Assembly: GCA_963626085.1 (NCBI GenBank)
Contig: CAVFVJ010000024.1
Location: 1 to 19,880 of the forward strand
Direction of reading: 5' to 3'
DNA: 19,880 nucleotides
Source of the DNA: Colivivens sp963626085
Lineage (GTDB): Bacteria > Bacteroidota > Bacteroidia > Bacteroidales > Bacteroidaceae
Shown: piece after piece, positions 1 to 7,935 of the stretch
Position numbering within the stretch: position 1 is the first letter of the stretch
Layout: each line of letters begins with the position of its first letter
The notes under the pieces: model-generated
Seen by the model: the letters and a program-made list of their open reading frames with translations, nothing else
What the model was told of the DNA's origin: nothing
The model's database searches: none
Program-made: the position numbers and the translations under genes

Positions 1-186
1 CTTACTCAGCGATGTTCCGCCCTTAAAAGACAAATGGTCGGCGTAAGGTAAACCGAACATGGCACGGAGAACCGCCGTGACCCACCAATCCTTTTCTATG
101 ACCTCCCGCTGGCGGATGTTCAATTCCGAGGAAACACGGTCAAGTATATCCACACGGTCTTCTTTTGACAAATCAATGAATTTCAT
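1..186 (-). CDS. AbiEii/AbiGii-family nucleotidyltransferase toxin, N-terminal part (runs off the left edge)
   Basis: This is the toxin half of a type IV (AbiE-like) toxin-antitoxin system. Family members are nucleotidyltransferase-fold proteins that stop growth. Only the first 62 residues are present. They contain the family's N-terminal signature: an acidic helix, then VIEKDWWV (residues 29-36), then FKGGTSLSK (54-62), the glycine-rich nucleotide-binding motif. The ATG at 186 overlaps the antitoxin stop as ATGA, the usual translational coupling, so I chose it. An in-frame ATG at 210 would add eight residues and is also possible. The family assignment comes from motif recognition. The catalytic Asp residues and C-terminal domain lie outside the window, so whether the toxin is intact cannot be judged. 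Confidence 0.85.
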   Translation of the reverse strand, partial: MKFIDLSKEDRVDILDRVSSELNIRQREVIEKDWWVTAVLRAMFGLPYADHLSFKGGTSLSK

Positions 187-788
187 CGCTGTAATATCGT
201 TTTTATCCATGTAGGAGCAAGAACTATATCATGATTAAATTCTTGTTCCGAGACATGGCTGGTTATCATATTTTTTATTATTCCCTTCTGGTCTTCAGTT
301 ATGGTTTTCTCGCCAATCTCGCGCATGGCAAGAACAGCCAGTTGCATTAATTGGGATTGATAGGCAAAATTTCCCAAGTCATTACTGTGCCGAAAAGTGA
401 TACTCTTTCCCTCTCCGAACTTGACCTGCCGTGCAGAGCCGTCCGTTATATAGATAATGTTAGCCGGAACCTGAGTAGATAATCCCAGTTTGTTAAGTGC
501 GTATGCTCCGGTCGGAATAATACGCGCATTATCCCGTTGAGCTATTTTCAAGGCAATGGCATCTAATGACGGCTCACGCAATGTGCCGTCCCACTTGTCA
601 TACAAAGGTCTATAGTAAATACCTTTTGCAAAGCGATACAACAATCCGTTACGGCACAAGCGGCTTAGTCCCGACCGTACAGCATCGGGAGTGCCGCACG
701 TTGTGAAATCATCAGGAATAAGTATTGTTCCTTCTTTTGTCTGCTCCACAATATCGTGCATCGCCTTGTAAGAACTGTTTGCACCCAT
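183..788 (-). CDS. AbiEi-like antitoxin / DUF6088 family DNA-binding protein
   Basis: A 201-residue protein encoded directly upstream of the AbiEii toxin, with a 4-nt ATGA overlap. Its N-terminal ~60 residues resemble the winged-helix of AbiEi/DUF6088 proteins, with the pattern 'F...G....V...L.RL...G.L.R...GIYY'. The GIYY segment just after the helix-turn-helix is characteristic. The rest (IIPTGAYALNKLGLSTQ, VKFGEGKSITFRHS) matches the C-terminal antitoxin domain of the family. AbiEi proteins repress their own promoter and neutralise AbiEii without forming a complex with it. An in-frame ATG at 875 would add 29 residues, but a -7 box (806-813) lies between the two ATGs, so 788 is the better start. 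The position of the inverted repeat 803-827 supports autoregulation (inference). Confidence 0.85.
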   Translation of the reverse strand: MGANSSYKAMHDIVEQTKEGTILIPDDFTTCGTPDAVRSGLSRLCRNGLLYRFAKGIYYRPLYDKWDGTLREPSLDAIALKIAQRDNARIIPTGAYALNKLGLSTQVPANIIYITDGSARQVKFGEGKSITFRHSNDLGNFAYQSQLMQLAVLAMREIGEKTITEDQKGIIKNMITSHVSEQEFNHDIVLAPTWIKTILQR

Positions 789-802
789 AGTTTTATATTT
801 TG

Positions 803-827
803 CCACAAAGTTAGTGTTTTTTTGTGG
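803..827 (-). promoter_or_regulatory. Promoter and putative autoregulatory operator of the AbiE-like pair
   Basis: On the minus strand TAACTTTG (813-806) matches the Bacteroidetes -7 box TAnnTTTG and would start transcription about 10 nt before the ATG at 788. It sits inside a perfect inverted repeat, CCACAAA (803-809) and TTTGTGG (821-827) with an 11-nt spacer. No good -33 TTTG is seen. AbiEi-family antitoxins are known to bind inverted repeats in their own promoters. The operator role is inferred from position. Confidence 0.55.
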
Positions 828-940
828 TATATTGTGCGGCTTGCAGAAATTATTTGCTTGGATATTTGACAACATTGATTTTGATGCTTAATCAACAACA
901 AAAAACTTTATTGCAGCAATTCAGAGAAATACTCTTCTCT

Positions 941-1150
941 AAGGGTGTCGATTCAACCGTACCCCCTTGCCTCAAAGAATAGTTGTGCAAAGTTTCGTGT
1001 GATGGGGTGGTTTCAACACACACCATCTATATCTATTGCACTTTGACCATTCAGAATCTCAATCTCACTTTTAGTACGCATTCCTAAGGGGGGGGGTGCC
1101 CCCCTTTTAATAGTATATTTGTTATGGGGTCGTTTGAACCGAACCCATAA
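941..1150. repeat. Three related short hairpin repeats
   Basis: A 19-bp motif close to ATGGGGTCGTTTCAACCGA occurs at 942-960, 1002-1020 and 1124-1142. Each copy is the left part of a hairpin whose outer arms differ between copies: AAGGG/CCCTT (941-945 and 964-968), GATGG/CCATC (1001-1005 and 1023-1027), TTATGGG/CCCATAA (1122-1128 and 1144-1150). The loop-side TTCAA or TTGAA core is shared. I recognise no known family. Confidence 0.5.
1086..1108. terminator. G9/C6 hairpin, possible terminator
   Basis: AAGGGGGG (1086-1093) can pair with CCCCCCTT (1099-1106). On the plus strand it is followed by T residues and AATAG. On the minus strand it lies about 200 nt beyond the stop of the truncated ATPase gene and could end that transcript, but its T tract on that strand is poor. 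The nine-G run is also prone to slippage. Confidence 0.35.
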
Positions 1151-1314
1151 ACTTGGTAATCGCATTAAAAAATCATTCAACTTGCCACATTTCGCATGAA
1201 ATAAAGGTTAAAATCGTTAAATCTTCACTTTTTTTAGTCCCTCGTATCAAATACACAGGACTTTTCTACCGTATTATCTGCAAGTTACTGATAATCAACA
1301 GCTGCTATATACAG

Positions 1315-2601
1315 CTATTGACCTTCGTAGTTGGTGACGTTGCAGTAGGGTACAGTGCCCATAAACGTCTGCAGCAGTTCCATTGCACCGTTCATGTCCT
1401 GCTTGTCGAGTGCTTGGGCTATTCGACGCGCTGTATTGGTGGTGGCGAGGGTGTTTTGGGTTACGTACGAAGGGATGAGTGCCTTGGTCAGACCTACCTT
1501 TACCTCATTGTTCGGCATATCGAGGGTATAGTAGTTGTAGTCTCGGTTGTAATCCTTGATGGTGATGTATCCGCTTTGGTAGAGCAGGGGCATGATGGTG
1601 GTCATTCCCTCGGTAGGGGCATTAAACTCACTTTCGACTGCTTCCACACGAGTGATGTCTGTCGGCAGAGTATTGTATTTGCGCATCATGTTGATGAGGT
1701 AAGTGGGTGTGCCGGAGGTGAACCTGTATGTTCCGAATTTGCGCTCTGCGAAACAGTTGAGAAGACTGTATGGATTGAAGATGTCTGGTGAGACTGCAGA
1801 GAAGTGATAACCGTCGTAGTGTCCCTTGAGCTTGGCTATAGCATCCTCCCTTGACAGACCGTTTGCCTTGGCAAGCATATCGATGTCTTTTTGCATGTTT
1901 TCCAGCAGTTCCTCCTTGGTGATGCCGCAGATAGCCGCATAGTCGTCATTCATGGAAATATTGGTGATGTTGTTCAGTTCGCTGAAGATGCTGAGCTGCG
2001 AGAATTTGGTGATGCCTGTGAGGAATACGAACTCTAGATATGGGTCGAGCTTCTTAAGAGGACTGTAGAAATTCCGCATGATGTGGCGCAGGTCCTGCAG
2101 GTTCTCTTCTTCGTGAACCACATCGAGCAAGGGGGCATCGTACTCGTCGATGATGACCACAACCTTCTGTCCCGTCCGCTCGTATGCTGATTGAACGAGG
2201 TTCGTCAATCTTATATTTGTATCCAACCCGACTTGGTCGCATCCGTATGACTTTTCATATTGCACCAATTCATGATTAAGGTAGTTCGTGAGTTTCTCCT
2301 TGTCAAAGTGCTTGGCTCCGCTCATGTCGAAGTGGAGCACAGGGTGCTTTATCCACTCCTTCTCATAGTCGGCTATGGCAAGACCTTCGAAGAGTTCCTT
2401 GCGTCCCTCGAAATAAGCTTGCAGGGTGGAGGCGAAGAGTGACTTCCCGAATCGCCTGGGGCGACTCAGGAAGACGTACTTCATCTGTTTCTTGCGGAAG
2501 TCTACGATGTACTTCGTCTTGTCTATATAAAGGTATTTCTCCTTTCGAATATTCTCGAAAGTCTGTATTCCCACCGGGTATGCGTTCACAATCTCAGCCA
2601 T
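1315..2601 (-). CDS. AAA-ATPase-like protein (PF09820 type) lacking the C-terminal PDDEXK_9 nuclease domain
   Basis: A 428-residue protein of the Bacteroidetes family that combines an N-terminal AAA-ATPase-like domain with a C-terminal PD-(D/E)XK domain. Visible marks are the entry motif YPVGIQTFENIR (residues 8-19), the degenerate P-loop LSRPRRFGKS (45-54), and a Walker B-like IIDEYDAPLLD (150-160). The middle region follows the family (MRNFYSPL, GITKFSQLSIFSELNNI, GTPTYLINMMRK). The protein stops at NYEGQ (424-428), matching residue 425 of the 524-residue paralogue at 18089-19663. About 99 residues, the whole nuclease domain, are therefore absent. No homology continues in any frame after the TAG. 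It is either a decayed copy or an ATPase-only variant. The family's biological role is not established. Confidence 0.8.
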   Translation of the reverse strand: MAEIVNAYPVGIQTFENIRKEKYLYIDKTKYIVDFRKKQMKYVFLSRPRRFGKSLFASTLQAYFEGRKELFEGLAIADYEKEWIKHPVLHFDMSGAKHFDKEKLTNYLNHELVQYEKSYGCDQVGLDTNIRLTNLVQSAYERTGQKVVVIIDEYDAPLLDVVHEEENLQDLRHIMRNFYSPLKKLDPYLEFVFLTGITKFSQLSIFSELNNITNISMNDDYAAICGITKEELLENMQKDIDMLAKANGLSREDAIAKLKGHYDGYHFSAVSPDIFNPYSLLNCFAERKFGTYRFTSGTPTYLINMMRKYNTLPTDITRVEAVESEFNAPTEGMTTIMPLLYQSGYITIKDYNRDYNYYTLDMPNNEVKVGLTKALIPSYVTQNTLATTNTARRIAQALDKQDMNGAMELLQTFMGTVPYCNVTNYEGQ

Positions 2602-2631
2602 AATCTATCGGTCTTTATAATCACTATACCG

Positions 2632-2639
2632 CAAAGGTA
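2632..2639 (-). promoter_or_regulatory. -7 box upstream of the truncated ATPase gene
   Basis: TACCTTTG on the minus strand (2639-2632) matches TAnnTTTG, 30 nt before the ATG at 2601. No clear -33 TTTG is seen at the expected distance. This suggests the truncated gene may still be transcribed. Confidence 0.45.
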
Positions 2640-2691
2640 CTAATTAATTTTGTGGCGAGTGACACTGATGCGATATTTTTTATGACTGTAT

Positions 2692-3912
2692 TTACTCATG
2701 TCTTATTGCCTCAATCGGGTCCATGTTGGCTGCTTTGTTTGCCGGTATGTAACCGAACAGCACTCCGATAAGCACACATACTCCAAATGAAAGGAAGATT
2801 GACCATGAAGGTACACTGCTTGGCATACCAAATAAAGGAAGTACCCATTCGGAAGCACCAACACCCAGTAGAACTCCGAAGATACCTCCTGTCACACTGA
2901 TGATGATGGACTCGATGAGGAACTGTACGCTTATCACAAATCCCGTAGCTCCTACAGCCATACGCAGACCGATTTCCTTGGTACGTTCTGTTACTGACAC
3001 CAACATGATGTTCATGATGCCGATTCCGGCAATGAGGAGTGAGAATCCTGCTGCGATACCAAGGATAAGGGTTACAGTGTCCATGGTGCTCGACATGGTC
3101 TCCATCATCTCTGCCTGTGAACGTATGGTGAAGTCATCATCGTCTCCGTCTTTGATCTTATGGTTACGACGGAGTATCTGAGTCAGTTCGTCTATGGCGT
3201 TGTCAGACAATTCTTCAGTGATGGCTGAACAGACGATTGACGAGAAGTAAGTCTGTGCTGCTATACGTTTCATTACACAGGTGTAGGGCGCAATGATTAC
3301 ATTGTCCTGGTCCATACCCCAGTTGTTGTAGCCCTTGGACTTCAGTACGCCCACAATCTTCATTGGGATGGACTTGAAACGGATGTTCTTGCCTACAACA
3401 TCGGCTCCCTCACCGAAAAGCTCGTCTACGATGGTCTTACCAACTACACACACTTTCGCTGATTTTTTTATGTCTTCTTCGGTGAAACAGTCGCCTTGTT
3501 CAATAACCCATTGCTTGATGTCGAGGTACTCGGGTGTCTCTCCGTAGACCGTGGTTTGGGTATTACTGTTGCCGTAGACCACCTGTCCGCTTGCTGTCAC
3601 TTCCGGTGATACGTTGGTCACATATTTCTTCTCAGTCATGATGGCTTCGTAGTCTGCCATCTTGAGGGTCTGCATCTCCGACGGGTCAAGACGGACACCT
3701 CCACGACGTTCCGCTCCAGGACGCACAGTCAATAGGTTGGTTCCCATGGTGGAGAGTTCTTTCCTGATGCTTTCCTTTGAACCCTGTCCGATACTCATCA
3801 TGGCGATTACAGCAGCCACACCGATGATGATACCGAGCATACTGAGGAACGACCTCATCTTGTTGCTTGCCACTGCCTTCAGTGACACTTTTATTAAATT
3901 AAGAACGTTCAT
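2692..3912 (-). CDS. MacB-like ABC transporter permease (MacB periplasmic core + FtsX domain)
   Basis: This is the inner-membrane permease of a MacAB/TolC-type exporter, 406 residues from the ATG at 3912. An in-frame TTG at 3918 overlaps the upstream stop, but ATG 2 nt after that TGA is more likely. Layout: an N-terminal helix with the typical NKMRSFLSMLGIIIGVAAVI, then a large periplasmic core, then three C-terminal helices (beginning DTVTLILGIAAGFSLLI, FLIESIIISVTGGIFG and SIFLSFGVCVLIGVLFG). It ends with PANKAANMDPIEAIRHE, the classic MacB/FtsX C-terminus. In Proteobacterial MacB the ATPase is fused to this domain; here it is a separate gene immediately upstream. MacB proteins couple ATP hydrolysis to export of substrates from the periplasm; the substrate here is unknown. 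Confidence 0.92.
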   Translation of the reverse strand: MNVLNLIKVSLKAVASNKMRSFLSMLGIIIGVAAVIAMMSIGQGSKESIRKELSTMGTNLLTVRPGAERRGGVRLDPSEMQTLKMADYEAIMTEKKYVTNVSPEVTASGQVVYGNSNTQTTVYGETPEYLDIKQWVIEQGDCFTEEDIKKSAKVCVVGKTIVDELFGEGADVVGKNIRFKSIPMKIVGVLKSKGYNNWGMDQDNVIIAPYTCVMKRIAAQTYFSSIVCSAITEELSDNAIDELTQILRRNHKIKDGDDDDFTIRSQAEMMETMSSTMDTVTLILGIAAGFSLLIAGIGIMNIMLVSVTERTKEIGLRMAVGATGFVISVQFLIESIIISVTGGIFGVLLGVGASEWVLPLFGMPSSVPSWSIFLSFGVCVLIGVLFGYIPANKAANMDPIEAIRHE

Positions 3913-3914
3913 AG

Positions 3915-4679
3915 TCAATCGTCTAGTGGTTTAGGCAGTGAGGCGAGTGTCTCTGCTGCTGATTTAATGTTGGTGTTGACAGTATCCTCGCGTATCTTGC
4001 CGTCGCGCAGGTTAATGTTGCGTGACGCATACTCTGCAATCTCTGGGTTGTGGGTTACGAAGATTATCGTGTGCCCCTGCTTGTAGAGTTGTTGGAACAG
4101 TACGAGCATCTCGAACGAAGTGCGTGTGTCGAGGTTTCCTGTTGCCTCGTCTGCCAACAATACCGCTGGGTCATTGACAAGTGCACGGGCTATCGCTACT
4201 CTCTGCATCTGTCCACCCGACATCTGGTTGGACTTATGGTATAGGCGGTCGCCCAGTCCCACTGCCTCCAGCGCCTTGACTGCAGCTTCGCGTCTCTGCT
4301 TGGCACTGTACTTATTGTTGTACATAAGGGGCAGCTCCACGTTCTCTACCGCAGTGGTGTTGGGCAGGAGGTTATAGTTCTGGAAGATAAAACCAATCTT
4401 CTTGTTACGCAGATGGGCACGTTGGTTCTTCGACATCTTGCGTACAGGGACTCCGTCGAGGAAATACTCGCCTGAGGTCGGAGTGTCAAGACATCCCAAC
4501 TGGTTGAGCAAGGTCGACTTGCCCGAACCGGATGTACCTTGGATGGTAACGAACTCGCCTTCGTATATCTTGAACGATATGCCGCGCAGAGCTTTCACAG
4601 TCTCGTTGCCGACTTGAAAGTAGCGTTTCACGTTCTGGAGCTCGATTACTACCTTTTCTTTATTTACTTCCATCGCCAT
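3915..4679 (-). CDS. ABC transporter ATP-binding protein (MacB/LolD type)
   Basis: The ATPase subunit for the permease encoded next to it; 254 residues. All nucleotide-binding elements are visible: Walker A GTSGSGKS (48-55), Q-loop FQNYNLLP with Q100, signature MSGGQMQRVAIARAL (153-167), Walker B VLLADEATGNLD (173-184), and H-loop VTHN (H210). This is the MacB/LolD/SalX subgroup. The start ATG shares one base with the adaptor stop (TAATG) and its stop lies 2 nt before the permease ATG, so the three genes are translationally coupled. A second Met at residue 3 is an alternative start. The C-terminal ~25 residues after the H-loop region are a short tail of unknown role. Confidence 0.95.
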   Translation of the reverse strand: MAMEVNKEKVVIELQNVKRYFQVGNETVKALRGISFKIYEGEFVTIQGTSGSGKSTLLNQLGCLDTPTSGEYFLDGVPVRKMSKNQRAHLRNKKIGFIFQNYNLLPNTTAVENVELPLMYNNKYSAKQRREAAVKALEAVGLGDRLYHKSNQMSGGQMQRVAIARALVNDPAVLLADEATGNLDTRTSFEMLVLFQQLYKQGHTIIFVTHNPEIAEYASRNINLRDGKIREDTVNTNIKSAAETLASLPKPLDD

Positions 4680-5866
4680 TATTTTTTGTTGCCGTTTGAA
4701 CCGTTGCCAGATTTTTGGTTCTTGTTGTTCTTTGGTCCTGGCATGAATGGGTTGCTTGCAGTCGTCTCCTCTTCCTTGACTTCATTGAGTTCGAATTCGG
4801 TGATTACCTCAGTTCCTTCCTTGAGTCCAGACTTGATTTCCGTGTACGTGCCGTTGGTGTTGCCAATTTCCACAGCTACAGCCTTAAAGGTGTTGCCTTC
4901 GTGAAGCCATACCTTGTTGCCTCCATCGCAGTCGACGACTTGCTCGTCGTCCTTCAACAACAATTCGTTAGGAGTGAAGCGGAGTGCTTTTGACGGTACA
5001 GCCAGCACATCGTGCAGTTCCATAACGTAAATGGTGACATTGGCGGTCAGACCTGGTTTCAACTTGAGGTCGTCGTTGCGCGCTGAGATTACAACTTCGT
5101 AAGTAACGACGTTACTCTCGGTTGTGGCGTTCTGGCGCACTTGTGAAACCCTTCCCTCAAACACGTCTTCTGGATATGCGTCGACTGTGAAGCTTACCCT
5201 CTGTCCTTCCTGTACACCACCTATGTCTGCCTCGTCGATATCAGCAATTACACGCATGTCTGTGAGGTCCTGTGCTATAATGAAGAGGGTAGGAGTAGTC
5301 ATTGCTGAAGCCACGGTCTGTCCTTCTTCTACCTCACGTGAGAGAACCACTCCGTCAATCGGTGATGTGATGGTGGCGTAGCCGAGGTTGGTCTGTGCCT
5401 TTTGCACATTCTGTTGCTGCACTGCTACTTGCTGTACTGCCTGCTCGTATGACAGACGGGCGTTTTCATAGTCGTTGGCACTGACCAGTCCCTTGTCGTA
5501 CAAGGTCTTGTAGCGGTTGTAGTTGGCTGTCTGGTAGTTGAGGTTACTCTGGTAGTTTGACAGGTTGCTCTTTGCGGAAGCCAGTTCACTCATCAAGTTT
5601 GTCTTGTCAAGCTCAGCTATGATGTCGCCCTTATGAACCACACTGTTGTAGTCCACGTATATCTTGTCGATGATACCTGATACCTGTGTACCGACCTCCA
5701 CTTGTGTTACTGGTTCGATAGAGCCGGTTGCGGTGATGCTGGTAGACAGGTCTTGCTTTGACACGGCTTCAGTCTTGTACGTCACGTCTGCGCTCTCTGA
5801 GCAGGCGATGAAGGTCATTGATATAAGTGTAAGCGTTGCGCCTAACTTTAAAATACTCTTGTTCAT
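4679..5866 (-). CDS. MacA-like periplasmic adaptor lipoprotein (HlyD/RND-type membrane fusion protein)
   Basis: The adaptor linking the MacB-type pump to the outer-membrane channel; 395 residues. It starts with a lipoprotein signal whose likely lipidated cysteine is C22 in FIAC. Then come the first lipoyl half (EVGTQVSGIIDKIYVDYNSVVHKGDII), a coiled-coil hairpin (about residues 92-160, rich in Asn, Gln and Tyr), and the second lipoyl half (ATITSPIDGVVLSREVEEGQ). A beta-barrel and membrane-proximal domain follow. The C-terminal ~25 residues are a Lys/Asn/Gly-rich tail, probably disordered. It lies 25 nt after the channel gene and overlaps the ATPase gene by 1 nt. Close similarity to MacA is inferred from domain order and the MacB neighbours. 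Confidence 0.93.
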   Translation of the reverse strand: MNKSILKLGATLTLISMTFIACSESADVTYKTEAVSKQDLSTSITATGSIEPVTQVEVGTQVSGIIDKIYVDYNSVVHKGDIIAELDKTNLMSELASAKSNLSNYQSNLNYQTANYNRYKTLYDKGLVSANDYENARLSYEQAVQQVAVQQQNVQKAQTNLGYATITSPIDGVVLSREVEEGQTVASAMTTPTLFIIAQDLTDMRVIADIDEADIGGVQEGQRVSFTVDAYPEDVFEGRVSQVRQNATTESNVVTYEVVISARNDDLKLKPGLTANVTIYVMELHDVLAVPSKALRFTPNELLLKDDEQVVDCDGGNKVWLHEGNTFKAVAVEIGNTNGTYTEIKSGLKEGTEVITEFELNEVKEEETTASNPFMPGPKNNKNQKSGNGSNGNKK

Positions 5867-5891
5867 ATTTCGTTTATCTGTTTTTTTTGTA

Positions 5892-7229
5892 TTATAGTTT
5901 GATATTATTGCCTCTGTAAAATTCCAGCATCGCTATGTTGTACAGCGTGTTGTACTTTGACTGCAGGAGCTGTTGCTCTGCCTGCAGCAGGTTGTTCTTT
6001 CCTGTGGTCAGTTCGACAACGTTCTTAAGTCCCAAACGGAACTGCTCGCTCACAAGGTCGTAACTCTCTTGCATACTCTCTACATTGGACTTGGCGTAGA
6101 TGTACTGCTGCTGCGATGTGGTGGCGTTCAACCAGAAGTTCTCTATACTGCTGTACAGTGTCTTTTCTGCGTCTTTCAACTGTAGGTTACTATTGGCGTA
6201 TGCCAGTTTGGCTTTCCTTATACTGGTCAGGTTGGATTTTTGGTCGAAGATAGGTACTGACACGGATATGCCGAGAGAGTTGCTCATGTTGGTCTTTATC
6301 TGCTTGAAGAACGCTGTCTCTATGCCACTGGAGTTGTTTGTACCAACACTGGCGTTAAGGCTGACTGTAGGCAGGTATCCAGCTTTGGCGATGTCCACTG
6401 CCAGTGCACTTGATTCGATGTTCAGTCGGCTGCTGGCAATCTCCGGTCTTAAGGTCAAGGCTGTGTTGTACACGTCCACACGTTCAGGTATGGTGGCGAG
6501 CACTTCCTTGTCGGTCACGTTGGTCGTAGCCACGTTGAAGTCCTCTGGTCCAACAATCTCCAGCAGTTGCTTCAACTGCAGTTTATAGTTCTCCAACTGC
6601 GACTGTGAGTTAACCACATTATATTTGTCCTGTGACACCTGTGCTTCCAGTTGTGCAAGGTCTACCTTGGCGAGGCTTCCCACTTCCACCATCTCTTTGG
6701 CGCGGTCACGCTGCAACTCCGAACCTTTCAACAACTCCTTGTTTACTGCCACAGCTTCTGTTTGGTACAGTATCTGTACGTACAGTTGCGTGATTTGCTC
6801 CTGTATAGAATTCTCGTTCTTCTGCACGTCCAGTTCAGACATGTCGCGTGTCAACTCGTTCTGTTTGATGTTCTTGGTGTTGCGTCCACCATTCCAAAGT
6901 GTCATACTGGCGTTGAGTCCGTAACTGCCATTGTAACTGGTCGTGTTACGGGTTGTGGTCATAGTTCCGTTGGAGAGGTTTACGGTCGACTCGCTGAACG
7001 GTCGCCATGAGCCGTTTTGGTTGGTACTGAACGAGAGTGAAGGGAACAGAGATGCCTTCGATTGGGTTACGGCAAGTTGGTTCTGTGCTGTAGTTATCCT
7101 GCTTTGGTTAATCTGTATGTTGTTGTCCAAAGCATAACTGATGCAATCCTGTAGGGTCCATGTTTTTTGTGCGAGTGCACACGTGCTTGCCATGCACCCC
7201 CCGAGGAAGATTAAGATTGTTTTTTTCAT
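5892..7229 (-). CDS. TolC-family outer-membrane efflux protein
   Basis: The outer-membrane channel of the tripartite exporter; 445 residues, the usual length for the family. It has a signal peptide (MKKTILIFLGGCMASTCALAQ) followed by WTLQDCISYALDNNIQINQS, the standard start of a mature OEP domain. Two OEP repeats are visible, each with long amphipathic helices: about residues 22-210 and 240-440, with LYVQILYQTEAVAVNKELL in the first and YDLVSEQFRLGLKNVVELTTGKNNLLQAEQQLL in the second. It is the first gene of the four-gene operon. No TAnnTTTG box was found in the 190 nt between it and rnpB, so its promoter is either atypical or it depends on readthrough (inference). Confidence 0.95.
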   Translation of the reverse strand: MKKTILIFLGGCMASTCALAQKTWTLQDCISYALDNNIQINQSRITTAQNQLAVTQSKASLFPSLSFSTNQNGSWRPFSESTVNLSNGTMTTTRNTTSYNGSYGLNASMTLWNGGRNTKNIKQNELTRDMSELDVQKNENSIQEQITQLYVQILYQTEAVAVNKELLKGSELQRDRAKEMVEVGSLAKVDLAQLEAQVSQDKYNVVNSQSQLENYKLQLKQLLEIVGPEDFNVATTNVTDKEVLATIPERVDVYNTALTLRPEIASSRLNIESSALAVDIAKAGYLPTVSLNASVGTNNSSGIETAFFKQIKTNMSNSLGISVSVPIFDQKSNLTSIRKAKLAYANSNLQLKDAEKTLYSSIENFWLNATTSQQQYIYAKSNVESMQESYDLVSEQFRLGLKNVVELTTGKNNLLQAEQQLLQSKYNTLYNIAMLEFYRGNNIKL

Positions 7230-7426
7230 ATTTAGTTGTACAATGTGTTTGCCTTTGACTAATTGATCTGTTTTGTAGTTCTTGCTGTTGCACAGACCAT
7301 TCTATTGACGCATTTTTGTTGTTTGCGTTTAATTGCAGAACGTGAAAAACACGATTTATTAACATAATGGTGTGTATTGCGTTTATGTTTGAAAAATTGT
7401 TTGTGTCTTGTTTAATTGAAAAAAGA

Positions 7427-7799
7427 AAAGCAGCCAGCCTATAAGCCGGGTTCTGTAGCAGGGCGCAAGACCTGCCGTCTGTCATTTATCTTGGTCGGAC
7501 GTCACCGTCCGACTCAACCTTGCGGTTCGCGTTCTACCCTGTAGCTCGGGCGGGCAACCCTCAAGCGCTACTATACATGAACTTGCAGCATCCAAGATGC
7601 ACAGCCGATGATGTCTCCATATCGCTGGTGGGCTCTTACCCCACCTTCTCACCCTTACCCTTGCGGGCGGTTGTTTTCTTCTGCATTACTCAACCCTCAC
7701 GGATTGCTTCTATATTAGGAAGTGGAATGCCCTGCGCTGCCCGGACTTTCCTCTGCCGGTTCTGTGGAATCGGCAGCGACAGACCGTCCGGCTGCTTTC
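7427..7799 (-). ncRNA. rnpB: RNase P RNA (bacterial type A)
   Basis: Catalytic RNA of ribonuclease P, which matures tRNA 5' ends. On the minus strand it contains the hallmark GAGGAAAGTCCGGGC near the 5' end, GGTAAGGGTGA and GGGTAAGAGCCCACC-like core segments, and the 3' end ACAGAACCCGGCTTATAGG. P1 is formed by AAAGCAGCC (minus 7798-7790) and GGCTGCTTT (minus 7435-7427). The T-rich stretch just after P1 (around 7415-7430) can serve as terminator. Ends are set by P1 and by the promoter and are accurate to a few bases. Confidence 0.96.
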
Positions 7800-7805
7800 T
7801 GCTTG

Positions 7806-7837
7806 CAAAGTTAAGGAAATAAATGTAGGCGCACAAG
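7806..7837 (-). promoter_or_regulatory. rnpB promoter
   Basis: On the minus strand CTTG (7837-7834), a 20-nt spacer, then TAACTTTG (7813-7806). This fits the Bacteroidetes consensus TTTG-N19-21-TAnnTTTG. The predicted start, about 7 nt downstream near 7799, coincides with the 5' strand of RNase P helix P1. Confidence 0.75.
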
Positions 7838-7935
7838 TCTATAACAACAAAAACTAGTGGCTTGCATTTGCATGTCGGGCGAATAACTCTGAAAAATTAA
7901 GTTTTTATTCAATTGTAGATGCGATTCGATCTACT

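Larger units (their letters stand above)
814..1314. other. Gene-free region with small hairpins
   Basis: No convincing gene is seen. An open frame entering from 1153 is the antisense shadow of the ATPase gene. The stretch holds three related hairpins (941-968, 1001-1027, 1122-1150) and a G9/C6 hairpin (1086-1106), listed separately. Near the ATPase stop there is a weak inverted repeat AGCTG/CAGCT around 1301-1318. No coding remnant of the missing nuclease domain was found on the minus strand downstream of the ATPase stop. Confidence 0.6.

Noticed and set aside
789..875. ATG at 875 as antitoxin start
   Set aside because: The promoter and inverted repeat at 803-827 lie downstream of it, and the extra residues do not resemble the family.
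1088..1096. G9 run as a phase-variation tract
   Set aside because: It is in neither a reading frame nor a promoter spacer that I can identify; hairpin pairing with the C6 run explains it as well.
941..1150. Three ~19-bp repeats near 60-bp spacing as a CRISPR remnant
   Set aside because: The repeats are degenerate, short and individually palindromic with their own right-hand flanks, and no cas genes are nearby.
1153..1791. 212-residue plus-strand open frame
   Set aside because: It is antisense to the AAA-ATPase-like gene, whose motifs are clear on the other strand; the translation shows no recognisable domain.
3913..3918. TTG start overlapping the ATPase stop for the MacB-type permease
   Set aside because: An ATG six bases downstream gives the standard MacB N-terminus; the overlap would also be plausible but TTG is rarer.
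7108..7822. Open frames on both strands across 7.1-7.8 kb
   Set aside because: They overlap RNase P RNA and the TolC-family gene; the RNA's conserved segments explain the sequence.
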